Assembly (NCBI RefSeq): GCF_902809835.1
Contig: NZ_CADDWM010000011.1
Span: forward strand, 186,001 to 250,000
Length of the DNA: 64,000 bases
Direction: 5' to 3'
Origin: Agromyces sp. Marseille-P2726
GTDB taxonomy: Bacteria; Actinomycetota; Actinomycetes; Actinomycetales; Microbacteriaceae
Shown: positions 57,067-64,000 of the stretch, in pieces
Layout: each line of letters opens with the position of its first letter
Position numbering within the stretch: position 1 is the first letter of the stretch
Notes under the pieces: model-generated
What the model was told of the DNA's origin: nothing
Databases searched by the model: none
Seen by the model: the letters and a program-made list of their open reading frames with translations, nothing else
Program-made: the position numbers and the translations under genes

Positions 57067-58299
57067 TCAGGGCCGATAGGGCGCCAGATACTCGTGCAGG
57101 GCGTCCCGGTATGCGTCCCAATCGATGTCCTCGACCGAGCGGTAGAGCTCGATCCAACCCTCCTGGGTCGACGGGCTGCCAGACTCGATTTCAAGCCCGC
57201 CGGCCAGTTCGTCCCACTTGCCGGCGAACTCGCCAAGCTCGTCGGCGAACGCCTTCGGATCAGCGATGGCGGCCGGGGCCTCGTCGAGGGCGGCCTCCGT
57301 GTAGGCGTCACGAGCGGCGTCGATCGCCTTGTTGAATGACGTCGGGTCGACGAACGTCACACCCTTCGCGGGGGCCTCGTTCGCCCACTGGACGTTGCGT
57401 TCGAGCGACGCCTCGACGATGTTCGCGAGCAGGTCGACTCGGGCGTCGAAGATGATCTGCTGCGCCTCGATCGGCAGCTCCTCCAGGACGGACTTCTTGA
57501 TGAGCAGCTGCGAACCGTACGACGAGGCGAAATGAGCCGGGATGAAGTACTTGGCCTCGTCCCAGATGCCGAGGGTGATGAACGGACTGATGACGTTCAT
57601 GAAGCAGTCGATGACGCCGCGCTGGAGGCCTTCGAAGACATCCGTGACCGGGAGGGTGACGTTCGTCATCGTCAACTCCTCGACCTCGTTCAGGAAGGGC
57701 GGACCCGGCGTGCGGATCGTCTTTCCAGCGGCCTGGTCGGCCGAGGTGACCTCGGACTTGCACATCACGCTGTTCGGTGCGGTGCCCCAGGTGACGAGGG
57801 TCTCCGCGTCGTACGCCGCAAGCTCGTCGGCCAGCGGGCCCTCCTCGTAGGCGGCCGACTGGACGGGCGTCCCCTGGATGAGCGACATCGGGAACTCCGG
57901 CTCGATCGCGCTCTGCGCGATCGTGGTCTCCCAGAGCGCGGCCGGCATCAGGTCGGGCACATTCGAAGGAGAGACGAAGGTGATGTCGGTCAGCCCCGAC
58001 TGGATCGCGCTGAGCGACTCGGTCACCGGGTGCAACGCCGCGGCATAGTACGTCTCGAACGTGATCTTCCCGTCGGTCGCTTCAGTGACCTGCTCCATGA
58101 ACTCCTGCATCGCAATGACGTGCGCGGCGGTCTCGACGTTCGAGTCGCTGTAGGTGAGCACGATGGGGTCCATGCTGTCGAGCGACGATTCCTTATCGGT
58201 CGGCGCCGGGGATGCGCCGCCCGAGGCGCAACCGGTGAGGGCGAGCGCCATCACCAGGCCCCCTCCCATGAGCACGCGGGATTTCGAAGTGTTGAGCAT
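57067..58299 (-). CDS. TRAP transporter substrate-binding lipoprotein (DctP family)
   Basis: 410 residues. Lipoprotein signal peptide with lipobox L-A-L-T-G-C-A-S near residue 24, so the mature protein is tethered outside the membrane. The DctP fold marks are V-L-T-Y-S-D-S-N, Q-A-A-G-K-T-I-R-T-P-G near 190 and F-E-G-L-Q-R-G-V-I-D near 222. It captures an organic acid for a TRAP permease, but no DctQ/DctM genes are in the window. GAGAGG lies 6 nt before the ATG. Similar to the second copy at 61841-63085. Confidence 0.92.
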   Translation of the reverse strand: MLNTSKSRVLMGGGLVMALALTGCASGGASPAPTDKESSLDSMDPIVLTYSDSNVETAAHVIAMQEFMEQVTEATDGKITFETYYAAALHPVTESLSAIQSGLTDITFVSPSNVPDLMPAALWETTIAQSAIEPEFPMSLIQGTPVQSAAYEEGPLADELAAYDAETLVTWGTAPNSVMCKSEVTSADQAAGKTIRTPGPPFLNEVEELTMTNVTLPVTDVFEGLQRGVIDCFMNVISPFITLGIWDEAKYFIPAHFASSYGSQLLIKKSVLEELPIEAQQIIFDARVDLLANIVEASLERNVQWANEAPAKGVTFVDPTSFNKAIDAARDAYTEAALDEAPAAIADPKAFADELGEFAGKWDELAGGLEIESGSPSTQEGWIELYRSVEDIDWDAYRDALHEYLAPYRP

Positions 58300-58365
58300 G
58301 AGGATCCTCTCGTTCGCACGCCGTCGGGCGGATGCGTCACAGGCTAAACGTTGATCTCGGCAATC

Positions 58366-58398
58366 TCATTAATATATACATGATTGTTACTATAAGAT
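58366..58398 (+). promoter_or_regulatory. AT-rich promoter of the ABM-LLM pair
   Basis: TTGTTACTAT (58384-58393) gives an extended -10 TGT-TACTAT; GAGAGG and the ATG follow at 58414. The 30-bp AT-rich tract stands out in the genome and may also serve the divergent TRAP gene. It resembles the extended -10 sites at 44590 and 60163. Confidence 0.45.
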
Positions 58399-58413
58399 CG
58401 AGAGGCAACGTCC

Positions 58414-58728
58414 ATGAGCGAAAGCGACGAAATCATGCCAGTCACCTCGATCGTCACCCTGACCCTCAAGCCCGAGTCCCTGGCCGACGCGGAACGAGTT
58501 GTTCGCGAGTCCTTGGAGCTCACCCGCGGATTCCAAGGAAACCTCGGCGTCGACGTGCTCGTCGACCAGGCCGACCCGACGCGGTGGCTGCTCATCGAAC
58601 GGTGGGAGTCGGAGGAAGCCGACTCTGCCTATCGCGCCTACCGTGCTGAGAACGGCACCAGATCCGCGCTCGGCCCGCTGCTGGCCGGTGCCCCGCAGGT
58701 CGTGAAGTACGACGTGTCACCCGCGTGA
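58414..58728 (+). CDS. Antibiotic biosynthesis monooxygenase (ABM) domain protein
   Basis: 104 residues, ferredoxin-like dimeric fold: I-V-T-L-T-L-K-P, G-N-L-G-V-D-V-L-V-D and W-L-L-I-E-R-W-E-S-E-E-A-D. Such proteins oxidise quinols without cofactors, degrade haem or isomerise small substrates. It overlaps the next gene by 4 bp (GTGA), so the two are coupled. Substrate unknown. Confidence 0.85.
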   Translation: MSESDEIMPVTSIVTLTLKPESLADAERVVRESLELTRGFQGNLGVDVLVDQADPTRWLLIERWESEEADSAYRAYRAENGTRSALGPLLAGAPQVVKYDVSPA

Positions 58729-59564
58729 GCGGCATCCGGAATCGCCTCGGTCGCTACGGCCTCTGGCGAATGGGCCGCGACACCGACCCGTTCTTCGGCA
58801 TCCTGGCGGAGCGTCACGGATTCGGGTCGGTCTGGTACGGGGGCGTGAGCGCTGATCTCGACATCCCTGCACGGGTGCTGGCGGCGACCGACCACATCAT
58901 CGTGGGATCGGGGGTCGTCAATATCTTCGCGACCGATCCTCACCAGGTCGCGGCGTCATTCCATCGGCTGCAGCGCGAGTACCCCGAGCGCTTCATCCTC
59001 GGTATCGGCCTGGGTCATCCCGAACGCACCGAACTGGCTCGTCGCCCGATCGCCGCCCTGGAGGTCTACCTCGACGTCCTCCTCGCCGGGGGCGTTCCCG
59101 CCGATCGCATCGTGCTGGCGGCGCTCGGACCCCGCGCGCTCGCCATCGCCGCGGAGCGGACGGGCGGGGCGCACCCCTACCTCGTGACGCCCGAACACAC
59201 CCGTCGGGCACGCGACATCCTCGGCCGATCGCCACTGTTGATCCCCGAGCAGCGGGTGGTGCTCGACGACGTGAGGACGAGGGCGCTCGAGGCAGCACGA
59301 CCTGGTGTGGAGTTCTACCTGCGATTGCGCAATTACCGACGCAATCTCGAGCGCCTCGGGTTCAGGACCACCGAGCTGGATTCCGCTGCACCGCGTGTGA
59401 TCGACGCGCTCGTCGTCTCGGGCACGAACGCCGGCGTGAAGGCGGGCCTCGACGTGCACCTGCACGCTGGCGCCGACCACGTGCTCGCGCAGGTCGTCAC
59501 ACCTGAGGGCGAAGATCCGGCGGTGGATGTCGCGGCCCTCGCTGCGGCGCTCGACCTGGCCTGA
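58725..59564 (+). CDS. Luciferase-like (LLM) F420-type oxidoreductase
   Basis: 279 residues, TIM barrel: F-F-G-I-L-A-E-R-H-G-F, I-V-G-S-G-V-V-N-I-F, L-G-I-G-L-G-H-P-E and D-A-L-V-V-S-G-T. It resembles the F420-dependent branch of the family rather than FMN luciferases. Starts with GTG overlapping the ABM stop. Reduction or oxygenation of a pathway intermediate is plausible. Confidence 0.85.
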   Translation: MSGIRNRLGRYGLWRMGRDTDPFFGILAERHGFGSVWYGGVSADLDIPARVLAATDHIIVGSGVVNIFATDPHQVAASFHRLQREYPERFILGIGLGHPERTELARRPIAALEVYLDVLLAGGVPADRIVLAALGPRALAIAAERTGGAHPYLVTPEHTRRARDILGRSPLLIPEQRVVLDDVRTRALEAARPGVEFYLRLRNYRRNLERLGFRTTELDSAAPRVIDALVVSGTNAGVKAGLDVHLHAGADHVLAQVVTPEGEDPAVDVAALAAALDLA

Positions 59565-59604
59565 TCCCGCACGCAATGAGCGGGATCAGGCGCGGGCCGT
59601 TCGC

Positions 59605-60129
59605 TCAGGCGACACTCGCACGATCTCCGAGCAGCGGCCCCCGAATGTACGAGGGATCTTCTCGGGTCATGCTGCCGGCAGGGAAGCCCGCGGCCGCGTG
59701 CTTCTCGGCGTCGGCCACGTCGGTCGCGTAGAAGAACGACATCATCGTCTTGCGCTCGAGGATCCGCCATTCGCCGTTGCGCCGCTCCAAGCGGTCGATG
59801 TACCTGCCAGGGCTCGCATACGTCACGCCGTCGGGGCGGAGGGAATGCTGCACGAAGTACGTCTCCGCGTAGGCGAAGTCGCCGTCGAGCTCGGTGCAGG
59901 TCTGGCCGAGCACGTGCTGCAGCACCTCGAAGCGTTCTCGCACCACGGGAATCACCCAGTCGATGTAGGCCTCACGGTCGCCTTCGAACCCACCGTGCTC
60001 GTCGTACCCGTCCTCCCAGTACACGGTGCGCAGGATATCCGCGTCGGCGCGGTCGATTCCGCGGCAGTACCGCTCCTGGAGGTTCCGGATCTCCGCGATG
60101 CTGGAGAGCTCGTCGAGTGTGTATGCCAT
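59605..60129 (-). CDS. SnoaL-like (NTF2-fold) protein
   Basis: 174 residues: L-Q-E-R-Y-C-R-G-I-D-R-A-D near 18 followed by D-G-Y-D-E-H-G and E-A-Y-I-D-W-V, the start of SnoaL_4-type cone-shaped proteins that act as cyclases, hydratases or small ring-hydroxylating dioxygenase-like subunits. D-R-L-E-R-R-N-G-E-W-R-I-L-E-R is the usual C-terminal sheet. GAGGAG lies 6 nt before the ATG. Role unknown. Confidence 0.85.
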   Translation of the reverse strand: MAYTLDELSSIAEIRNLQERYCRGIDRADADILRTVYWEDGYDEHGGFEGDREAYIDWVIPVVRERFEVLQHVLGQTCTELDGDFAYAETYFVQHSLRPDGVTYASPGRYIDRLERRNGEWRILERKTMMSFFYATDVADAEKHAAAGFPAGSMTREDPSYIRGPLLGDRASVA

Positions 60130-60162
60130 GTCCGCTCCTCGTTGATTCGGATCGTTTGCCGT

Positions 60163-60172
60163 ATCCTAGCAA
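60163..60172 (-). promoter_or_regulatory. Extended -10 promoter of the SnoaL-like gene
   Basis: TTGCTAGGAT on the minus strand (TGC-TAGGAT), 33 bp before the SnoaL-like start, leaving a leader of roughly 27 nt that contains the ribosome-binding site. Nine of ten bases match the site at 44590-44599. Confidence 0.45.
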
Positions 60173-60204
60173 TCACTACAACGATCTAAGGGGAACGTTC
60201 GGGC

Positions 60205-61245
60205 ATGGCTGCACTCGACCTCGCCTCCGTCGACATCAGCATCAACTTTCCCGCGTTCGCCCTCGACCGCGTACCCGCACTCGCACAGGCGGCAGAGCAT
60301 GCCGGCTTCCGCGCACTCCGGGTCGGCGACATGCAATCGACGCACCGAGAGTTGTACACGGCGCTGACCCTGATCGCTGCGAGCACGTCGCAGGTGCAGT
60401 TCGGACCAGGCGTCACGAATCCGGTGACGCGGCATCCCGCGGTCGCCGCCTCGGCGATGGCAACACTGCACGAGTTCTCGGGTGGTCGCGCGGTCTTCGG
60501 CGTCGGCACGGGTGACAGCGCCGTCCACAACCTGGGCGCGCAGCCGGCAACCATCACAGAGCTCGAAGAGTACATCCGTGCGATCCGCCTTCTGCATTCC
60601 ACGGGGCGCGCCGACTATCGGGGCAGCGCGCTCGTGCTCGAGTGGTGGTCTGGCGGCGCCATTCCCATCGTGGTTTCGGCGCACGGTCCACGTATGCTGC
60701 GACTGGCCGGTCGCGTGGCCGATGCCGTCGTCGTCGGGCTCGGGATGGGCGAGTCGGCTCGGGAGTACGCAGCCGAGCAGATCGCCGCAGGGGCGCGCGA
60801 GGTCGGCCGGGATCCAGCCGACATCGAGGTCTGGTACCTGTCCTACTTGAATCTCGCTCGGACGGCCGACGGCGCTGCTCGCGAGGTCGGCTCGGCGCTC
60901 GCGGTCGGGGGCAACCTCCTTGCGAGGTCGGCGGCAAGGACGATCATCCCCGGCGCCCTTCGATCGCGCTTCGCGGAACTGGCGAGTCGGTACTCGTACA
61001 TCCGCCACGCCAGCGGGAGCGCCGACAACCCGAATGCCCGGCTCATCGACGAGCTCGGCCTGCGCGAGCACCTCGCCGAGCAGTTCGGCGTGTTCGGCAC
61101 CTCCACCGACGTCCGCACCCGTCTCGAGTCGTTGAATGCAGCCGGGGTCTCACGGCTCTGGGGCGCCTACGTGCTTCCGGACCTCGGTGATTTCTTCGAC
61201 CGCTGGCGAGAAGGGGTCACGCAGCCTCGTGACGAAGTGGCGTGA
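60205..61245 (+). CDS. Luciferase-like (LLM) F420-type oxidoreductase, longer form
   Basis: 346 residues; barrel with A-E-H-A-G-F-R-A-L-R-V-G-D, V-Q-F-G-P-G-V-T-N-P-V-T-R-H-P, G-G-R-A-V-F-G-V-G-T-G-D-S-A and P-I-V-V-S-A-H-G-P, close to methylene-tetrahydromethanopterin reductase-like F420 enzymes. Divergent from the SnoaL-like gene. A second LLM enzyme in the island suggests two separate F420 or reduced-flavin steps. Confidence 0.88.
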   Translation: MAALDLASVDISINFPAFALDRVPALAQAAEHAGFRALRVGDMQSTHRELYTALTLIAASTSQVQFGPGVTNPVTRHPAVAASAMATLHEFSGGRAVFGVGTGDSAVHNLGAQPATITELEEYIRAIRLLHSTGRADYRGSALVLEWWSGGAIPIVVSAHGPRMLRLAGRVADAVVVGLGMGESAREYAAEQIAAGAREVGRDPADIEVWYLSYLNLARTADGAAREVGSALAVGGNLLARSAARTIIPGALRSRFAELASRYSYIRHASGSADNPNARLIDELGLREHLAEQFGVFGTSTDVRTRLESLNAAGVSRLWGAYVLPDLGDFFDRWREGVTQPRDEVA

Positions 61246-61256
61246 ACCGGGTCCGG

Positions 61257-61751
61257 TCAGGCCGTCCTCGACGACTCCTGGTTGGCCAGCATCGCCTCGA
61301 TGATGCTCGGCTCGTCGTACTGGACGAAGCACAGACGGATCCCGAACAGGTCGTCGGGCTCGAAGATCACCTCTCGAAGGTTCCCGCACCGGAGGTTGTC
61401 GACGACGCGGATGCCGTTCGCCATCATCTCCCCGGTCGCGGCTTCGATATCGGCGACCTTGAGGTGGATGTTCCGCATCCGGTCGGCCTGGTCGGGCGTC
61501 GGCGCCTCGATCAGCTCGAACAGGCCCGAAGTGTCGATGGCCAGCGGCGTGGGCCGGCCTTGGACGGACTGCGGATCGGGGTGCAACTCCCCGCTTCGCA
61601 TCGGCAGCCGCTCCGACGAGATGTCACCTCGAGCACCCAAGACGACACTCTCGAATTTCAGCCCGAACAGTCTGGTGAACAGCTCCCGCGCACCCGCAAG
61701 GTCACTGACGTTCGCCCCCAGCACCTCAATGCGTTCCACCTCGATCGTCAT
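61257..61751 (-). CDS. VOC-superfamily (glyoxalase-like) protein
   Basis: 164 residues, two beta-alpha-beta-beta-beta modules: V-E-R-I-E-V-L-G-A-N-V-S-D-L-A-G-A-R-E-L-F-T-R-L-F-G, then R-N-I-H-L-K-V-A-D-I-E-A-A and V-I-F-E-P-D-D-L-F-G-I-R-L-C-F-V. Possible metal ligands H and E are present. Members include dioxygenases, epimerases and lyases. AGGTGG lies 5 nt before the ATG. Confidence 0.85.
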   Translation of the reverse strand: MTIEVERIEVLGANVSDLAGARELFTRLFGLKFESVVLGARGDISSERLPMRSGELHPDPQSVQGRPTPLAIDTSGLFELIEAPTPDQADRMRNIHLKVADIEAATGEMMANGIRVVDNLRCGNLREVIFEPDDLFGIRLCFVQYDEPSIIEAMLANQESSRTA

Positions 61752-61840
61752 GGTTCCACCTCTCTGCGTCCCTCGCACCACGTGACCGAACGACGGGGGC
61801 CCGCATGCCCAGTGCCGCGGGCCCGCCGCCTCTTCATTCG

Positions 61841-63085
61841 TCAGGATTCGTGGTTGGCCTTCACCACGTCGTTGAGCACCAACTCGAGCCATGGGCCGAA
61901 ATCCGGAAGTTCGCCGTTGTGAGCCGCGATGTACTCGTTCCAGTTCGCCGGCGCTCCGTCGTAGCCGGCATCCTGCACCAGTCCGAGCCACTTCTCGCTG
62001 ATCTCCAGGTAGCGGTCGAGGGAGGCGGATGGGTCTTCAAGCGGTGTGCCGGTAGCGGTCCGGCGCGACTCGAGCACCGTTTCGTGGTACTCATCGAGCA
62101 CGTCGACGATGTCGTCACTCGGTGGGAGGAAGGTCAGCTCCTCCATCTGGGCGACTTCCACGTTCGCAGTCATCTCCGCCTGCACGAAGGCCTCGAGGTA
62201 TGCAGGGAGCCCCTCGTCGAGGAATGCCTCGCGAACGAATTCCGGCATTGCTTCCCACACTCCGGTATTGACCCCGAAGACGTTGGACGACCAGCCACTG
62301 AAGGGCACGAAGGTGAAGTTCTGCGCTGCATCAGCGAGACCGACGTTGACGATGTCGGTGAGGGTGGCCACCGTGCAATCGATGACACCCCGCTGAAGGC
62401 CCTCGAAGACTTCGGTGTTCGGCAGCGCCACCGGGACGCCGCCGAGCGCCTCGACCTCTGCCGAGTGCGTCGGGCCGCCGATCCGGATGCGCTTGCCCTG
62501 CACGTCGGCCAGAGTCGTCACCTCGTCCTTGCAGAGGAGGTTGTACGCGTGCGACGTCTGGATGCGCGGAAGGAGCGGAGTGATCCCCTTCGATGTGATG
62601 TCCTCGAGGTACTCGGGGGTCTGGTACGCCCAGTCGAGTGTGGTCCCGATCGCCTGGAGGCTCCCTACCACCGGCGAATCGTCAGGGGTGAAGGCGAGCG
62701 GCGATGCCCACTCGTCGGCCGGGTAGTCGGACGCCGTGTATGCCGGGAAGAACGTTCCCATATCGGTGATCCCGTTGGCGATGGCGACGCCCTGCTCGGT
62801 GGACGGCACGAGCGCTCCGCCATAGAAGATCTCGAAGGTCAGCTTGCCACCGGAGACCTCCTCCATCGTCTCCGCGAGCGCGTTCAAGGGCTGCGAGTGG
62901 ATGTTGTCCTCGCCGCCGAAGGTGGCCATGCGGAACTCCATGGGCTCCAGCGTGTCCCACGACGCCCCATCGGCCGTCGATTCGCCCTCTTGCGCGGTGG
63001 TGCCGCCAGACGAACAGGCGGCGAGCCCGAGAGTGAGGGCGGCAGCAGCCAGCACCGCCGATCGGATGGCGGATTTCTGATTCAT
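61841..63085 (-). CDS. Second TRAP transporter substrate-binding lipoprotein
   Basis: 414 residues with lipobox L-G-L-A-A-C-S-S near residue 24. It shares D-V-Q-G-K-R-I-R-I-G-G-P and F-E-G-L-Q-R-G-V-I-D-C with the first copy, but the rest is well diverged, so the ligands probably differ. No permease genes follow within the window. GGAG lies 11-12 nt before the ATG. Confidence 0.92.
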   Translation of the reverse strand: MNQKSAIRSAVLAAAALTLGLAACSSGGTTAQEGESTADGASWDTLEPMEFRMATFGGEDNIHSQPLNALAETMEEVSGGKLTFEIFYGGALVPSTEQGVAIANGITDMGTFFPAYTASDYPADEWASPLAFTPDDSPVVGSLQAIGTTLDWAYQTPEYLEDITSKGITPLLPRIQTSHAYNLLCKDEVTTLADVQGKRIRIGGPTHSAEVEALGGVPVALPNTEVFEGLQRGVIDCTVATLTDIVNVGLADAAQNFTFVPFSGWSSNVFGVNTGVWEAMPEFVREAFLDEGLPAYLEAFVQAEMTANVEVAQMEELTFLPPSDDIVDVLDEYHETVLESRRTATGTPLEDPSASLDRYLEISEKWLGLVQDAGYDGAPANWNEYIAAHNGELPDFGPWLELVLNDVVKANHES

Positions 63086-63140
63086 GGAGAATCACTCCTT
63101 CGTGACGGTGTGGGGAACTCGACGAGTTCGGGCTTGAGAT

Positions 63141-63170
63141 GCAACATATAAATAATTATCACATCAAGCC
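63141..63170. promoter_or_regulatory. AT-rich tract upstream of the second TRAP gene
   Basis: About 30 bp of mostly A/T (AACATATAAATAATTATCAC core at 63143-63162) in the 205-bp interval before the lipoprotein gene. TTGATG on the minus strand may be a -35, but a matching -10 is not clear. The rest of the interval holds nothing I recognise. Confidence 0.35.
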
Positions 63171-63290
63171 GCCACGAGGCGGTCTTGACGATCCGGCAGG
63201 CTCGGTGGAACTCCCCGATGGCCGGTCGAGGTGCGAAGAGAGCCGCGCGCCGTCGCCCCTTCGGCCACGGCGTCCGACTCAGCTGCGCGT

Positions 63291-64000
63291 CTACTTCCAG
63301 GAGTCGATGATCGGATCCGCGGCGTTGTCGAGGGTGACGACGTCGATGAGCGCGTGGTTTCTGGCAACGACCATGTCGCGCACCGCTCGGCCCAGGTAGC
63401 TCGGGTTGCGAATCGTCTGAGTTCCACCCCACAGGCTTGCGAACATGACGACCTCGGTTGCGACCGTGTGAACGTGGGTTGTCGCCTGGCGGATGCGCGC
63501 CATCTGCTCCACGGACAACGACTCCGTGTCGCGGGTTGACGCGATGCCCTCGCGGACCACGCGATAGAAGTAGTCGCGCACCGACCAGAACTTCGCGTCC
63601 GCCTCCACGAACTCCTTCTTGAAGACCGCGTAGTCGTCGACCGGCACCGAGTAGGCCATCCGCTTCTTGCCCTCGACGATGTTCGCCACCTCGTGCAGCG
63701 CCCGCCGCATCAGGCCGAGCACGACGCCACCGTGACCGATCACGCTCGACGACATCAGGTCCAGGGTCTTGCCGCTGTAGGGCTCCCCGGGCTTCGGGAC
63801 GAGTGGGGCGGAATCGAACGTGAACTCCCCGGGCACGAAGTAGTCGTTCCAGCCGTAGCTGTAGCTTCCGGTCGCGGCCATTCCCATCACGTCCCAGTCG
63901 CCGTAGATGATCGTCTCGGACTTCGGGGCTCGGATCGCGCGGGTCAGCGGCATCCCGTTCTCGCGGAGCACTGGGTTGCCTGAGTCATCCAAGATCCGCA
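63291..64000 (-). CDS. Flavin-dependent monooxygenase paralogue (5' end outside window)
   Basis: The C-terminal ~236 residues of an acyl-CoA dehydrogenase-fold monooxygenase, open to the window edge on the minus strand. Y-G-D-W-D-V-M-G-M-A-A-T-G-S-Y-S-Y, V-I-G-H-G-G-V-V-L-G-L-M-R-R-A-L-H-E-V-A-N-I and R-I-R-Q-A-T-T-H-V-H-T-V-A-T-E-V-V match the gene at 48469-49668 position by position. It presumably uses reduced flavin from one of the two flavin reductases in the island. Confidence 0.85.
   Translation of the reverse strand, partial: RILDDSGNPVLRENGMPLTRAIRAPKSETIIYGDWDVMGMAATGSYSYGWNDYFVPGEFTFDSAPLVPKPGEPYSGKTLDLMSSSVIGHGGVVLGLMRRALHEVANIVEGKKRMAYSVPVDDYAVFKKEFVEADAKFWSVRDYFYRVVREGIASTRDTESLSVEQMARIRQATTHVHTVATEVVMFASLWGGTQTIRNPSYLGRAVRDMVVARNHALIDVVTLDNAADPIIDSWK

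Noticed and set aside
62170-62726. Small plus-strand and minus-strand frames within the second TRAP gene
   Set aside because: All are out-of-frame translations of the DctP coding sequence without ribosome-binding sites or domains.

Overview
The window is 64 kb of a high-GC chromosome, most likely from the actinobacterial family Microbacteriaceae. Pointers are the GC-rich codon use, the very frequent GGATGCC/GGCATCC heptamer, an Rv2578c-type radical SAM gene behind an actinobacterial LexA box, paired VanZ-like genes, a DUF4012 protein and F420-type luciferase-like oxidoreductases. I do not claim a genus. Both ends cut genes: acetyl-CoA synthetase on the left, a flavin-dependent monooxygenase on the right. 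I saw no CRISPR array, prophage, rRNA or insertion sequence.

Region 1 (1-9.6 kb) is core chromosome: acs; a DUF559/AbiEi-like gene bracketed by two matched four-box palindromic repeats; ridA with a DUF4177 partner; a bifunctional penicillin-binding protein with PASTA domains plus a metallophosphoesterase; tRNA-Pro(CGG) with a strong terminator; and a GH15 glycosidase. Region 2 (9.7-20.7 kb) is a cell-surface polysaccharide neighbourhood: UDP-glucose dehydrogenase, two VanZ-like proteins, a universal stress protein, a membrane glycosyltransferase, GT2, GtrA, DUF4012, a polyprenyl glycosylphosphotransferase and a DUF418-type membrane protein. Region 3 (20.7-31.8 kb) holds thymidine kinase, a two-component cluster with two membrane sensor proteins and a LuxR-type regulator, an SOS-controlled radical SAM protein, a Gre-like factor, an ABC-F ATPase with a REP-like palindrome pair inside its reading frame, and PEP synthase with its regulatory kinase/phosphatase. 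Region 4 (32-35.6 kb) is a deletion scar joining the 3' remnant of an F420-dependent dehydrogenase to the 5' remnant of a repeat-rich gene, followed by etfA, etfB and a MarR regulator.

Region 5 (35.6-64 kb) is a catabolic island. A five-gene operon (mmsA, acyl-CoA dehydrogenase, 3-hydroxyisobutyryl-CoA hydrolase, mmsB, enoyl-CoA hydratase) covers the whole route from isobutyryl-CoA to propionyl-CoA. A second operon carries two SDRs, a nitronate monooxygenase and an enoyl-CoA hydratase. An IclR gene faces a flavin reductase fused to an IclR-like effector domain. A nine-gene operon behind two tandem 18-bp operators encodes a P450, its [2Fe-2S] ferredoxin and ferredoxin reductase, an HtaA-domain protein, TetR, a lyase-family enzyme, an old-yellow-enzyme homologue, a zinc alcohol dehydrogenase and a flavin-dependent monooxygenase. 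Around it are two TRAP binding lipoproteins, two luciferase-like monooxygenases, ABM, SnoaL-like and VOC proteins, and a second copy of the monooxygenase. Taken together this looks like uptake and oxidative breakdown of a hydrophobic, perhaps isopropyl-bearing, carboxylate or terpenoid, feeding isobutyryl-CoA into the valine-type operon and ETF. The substrate is inference.
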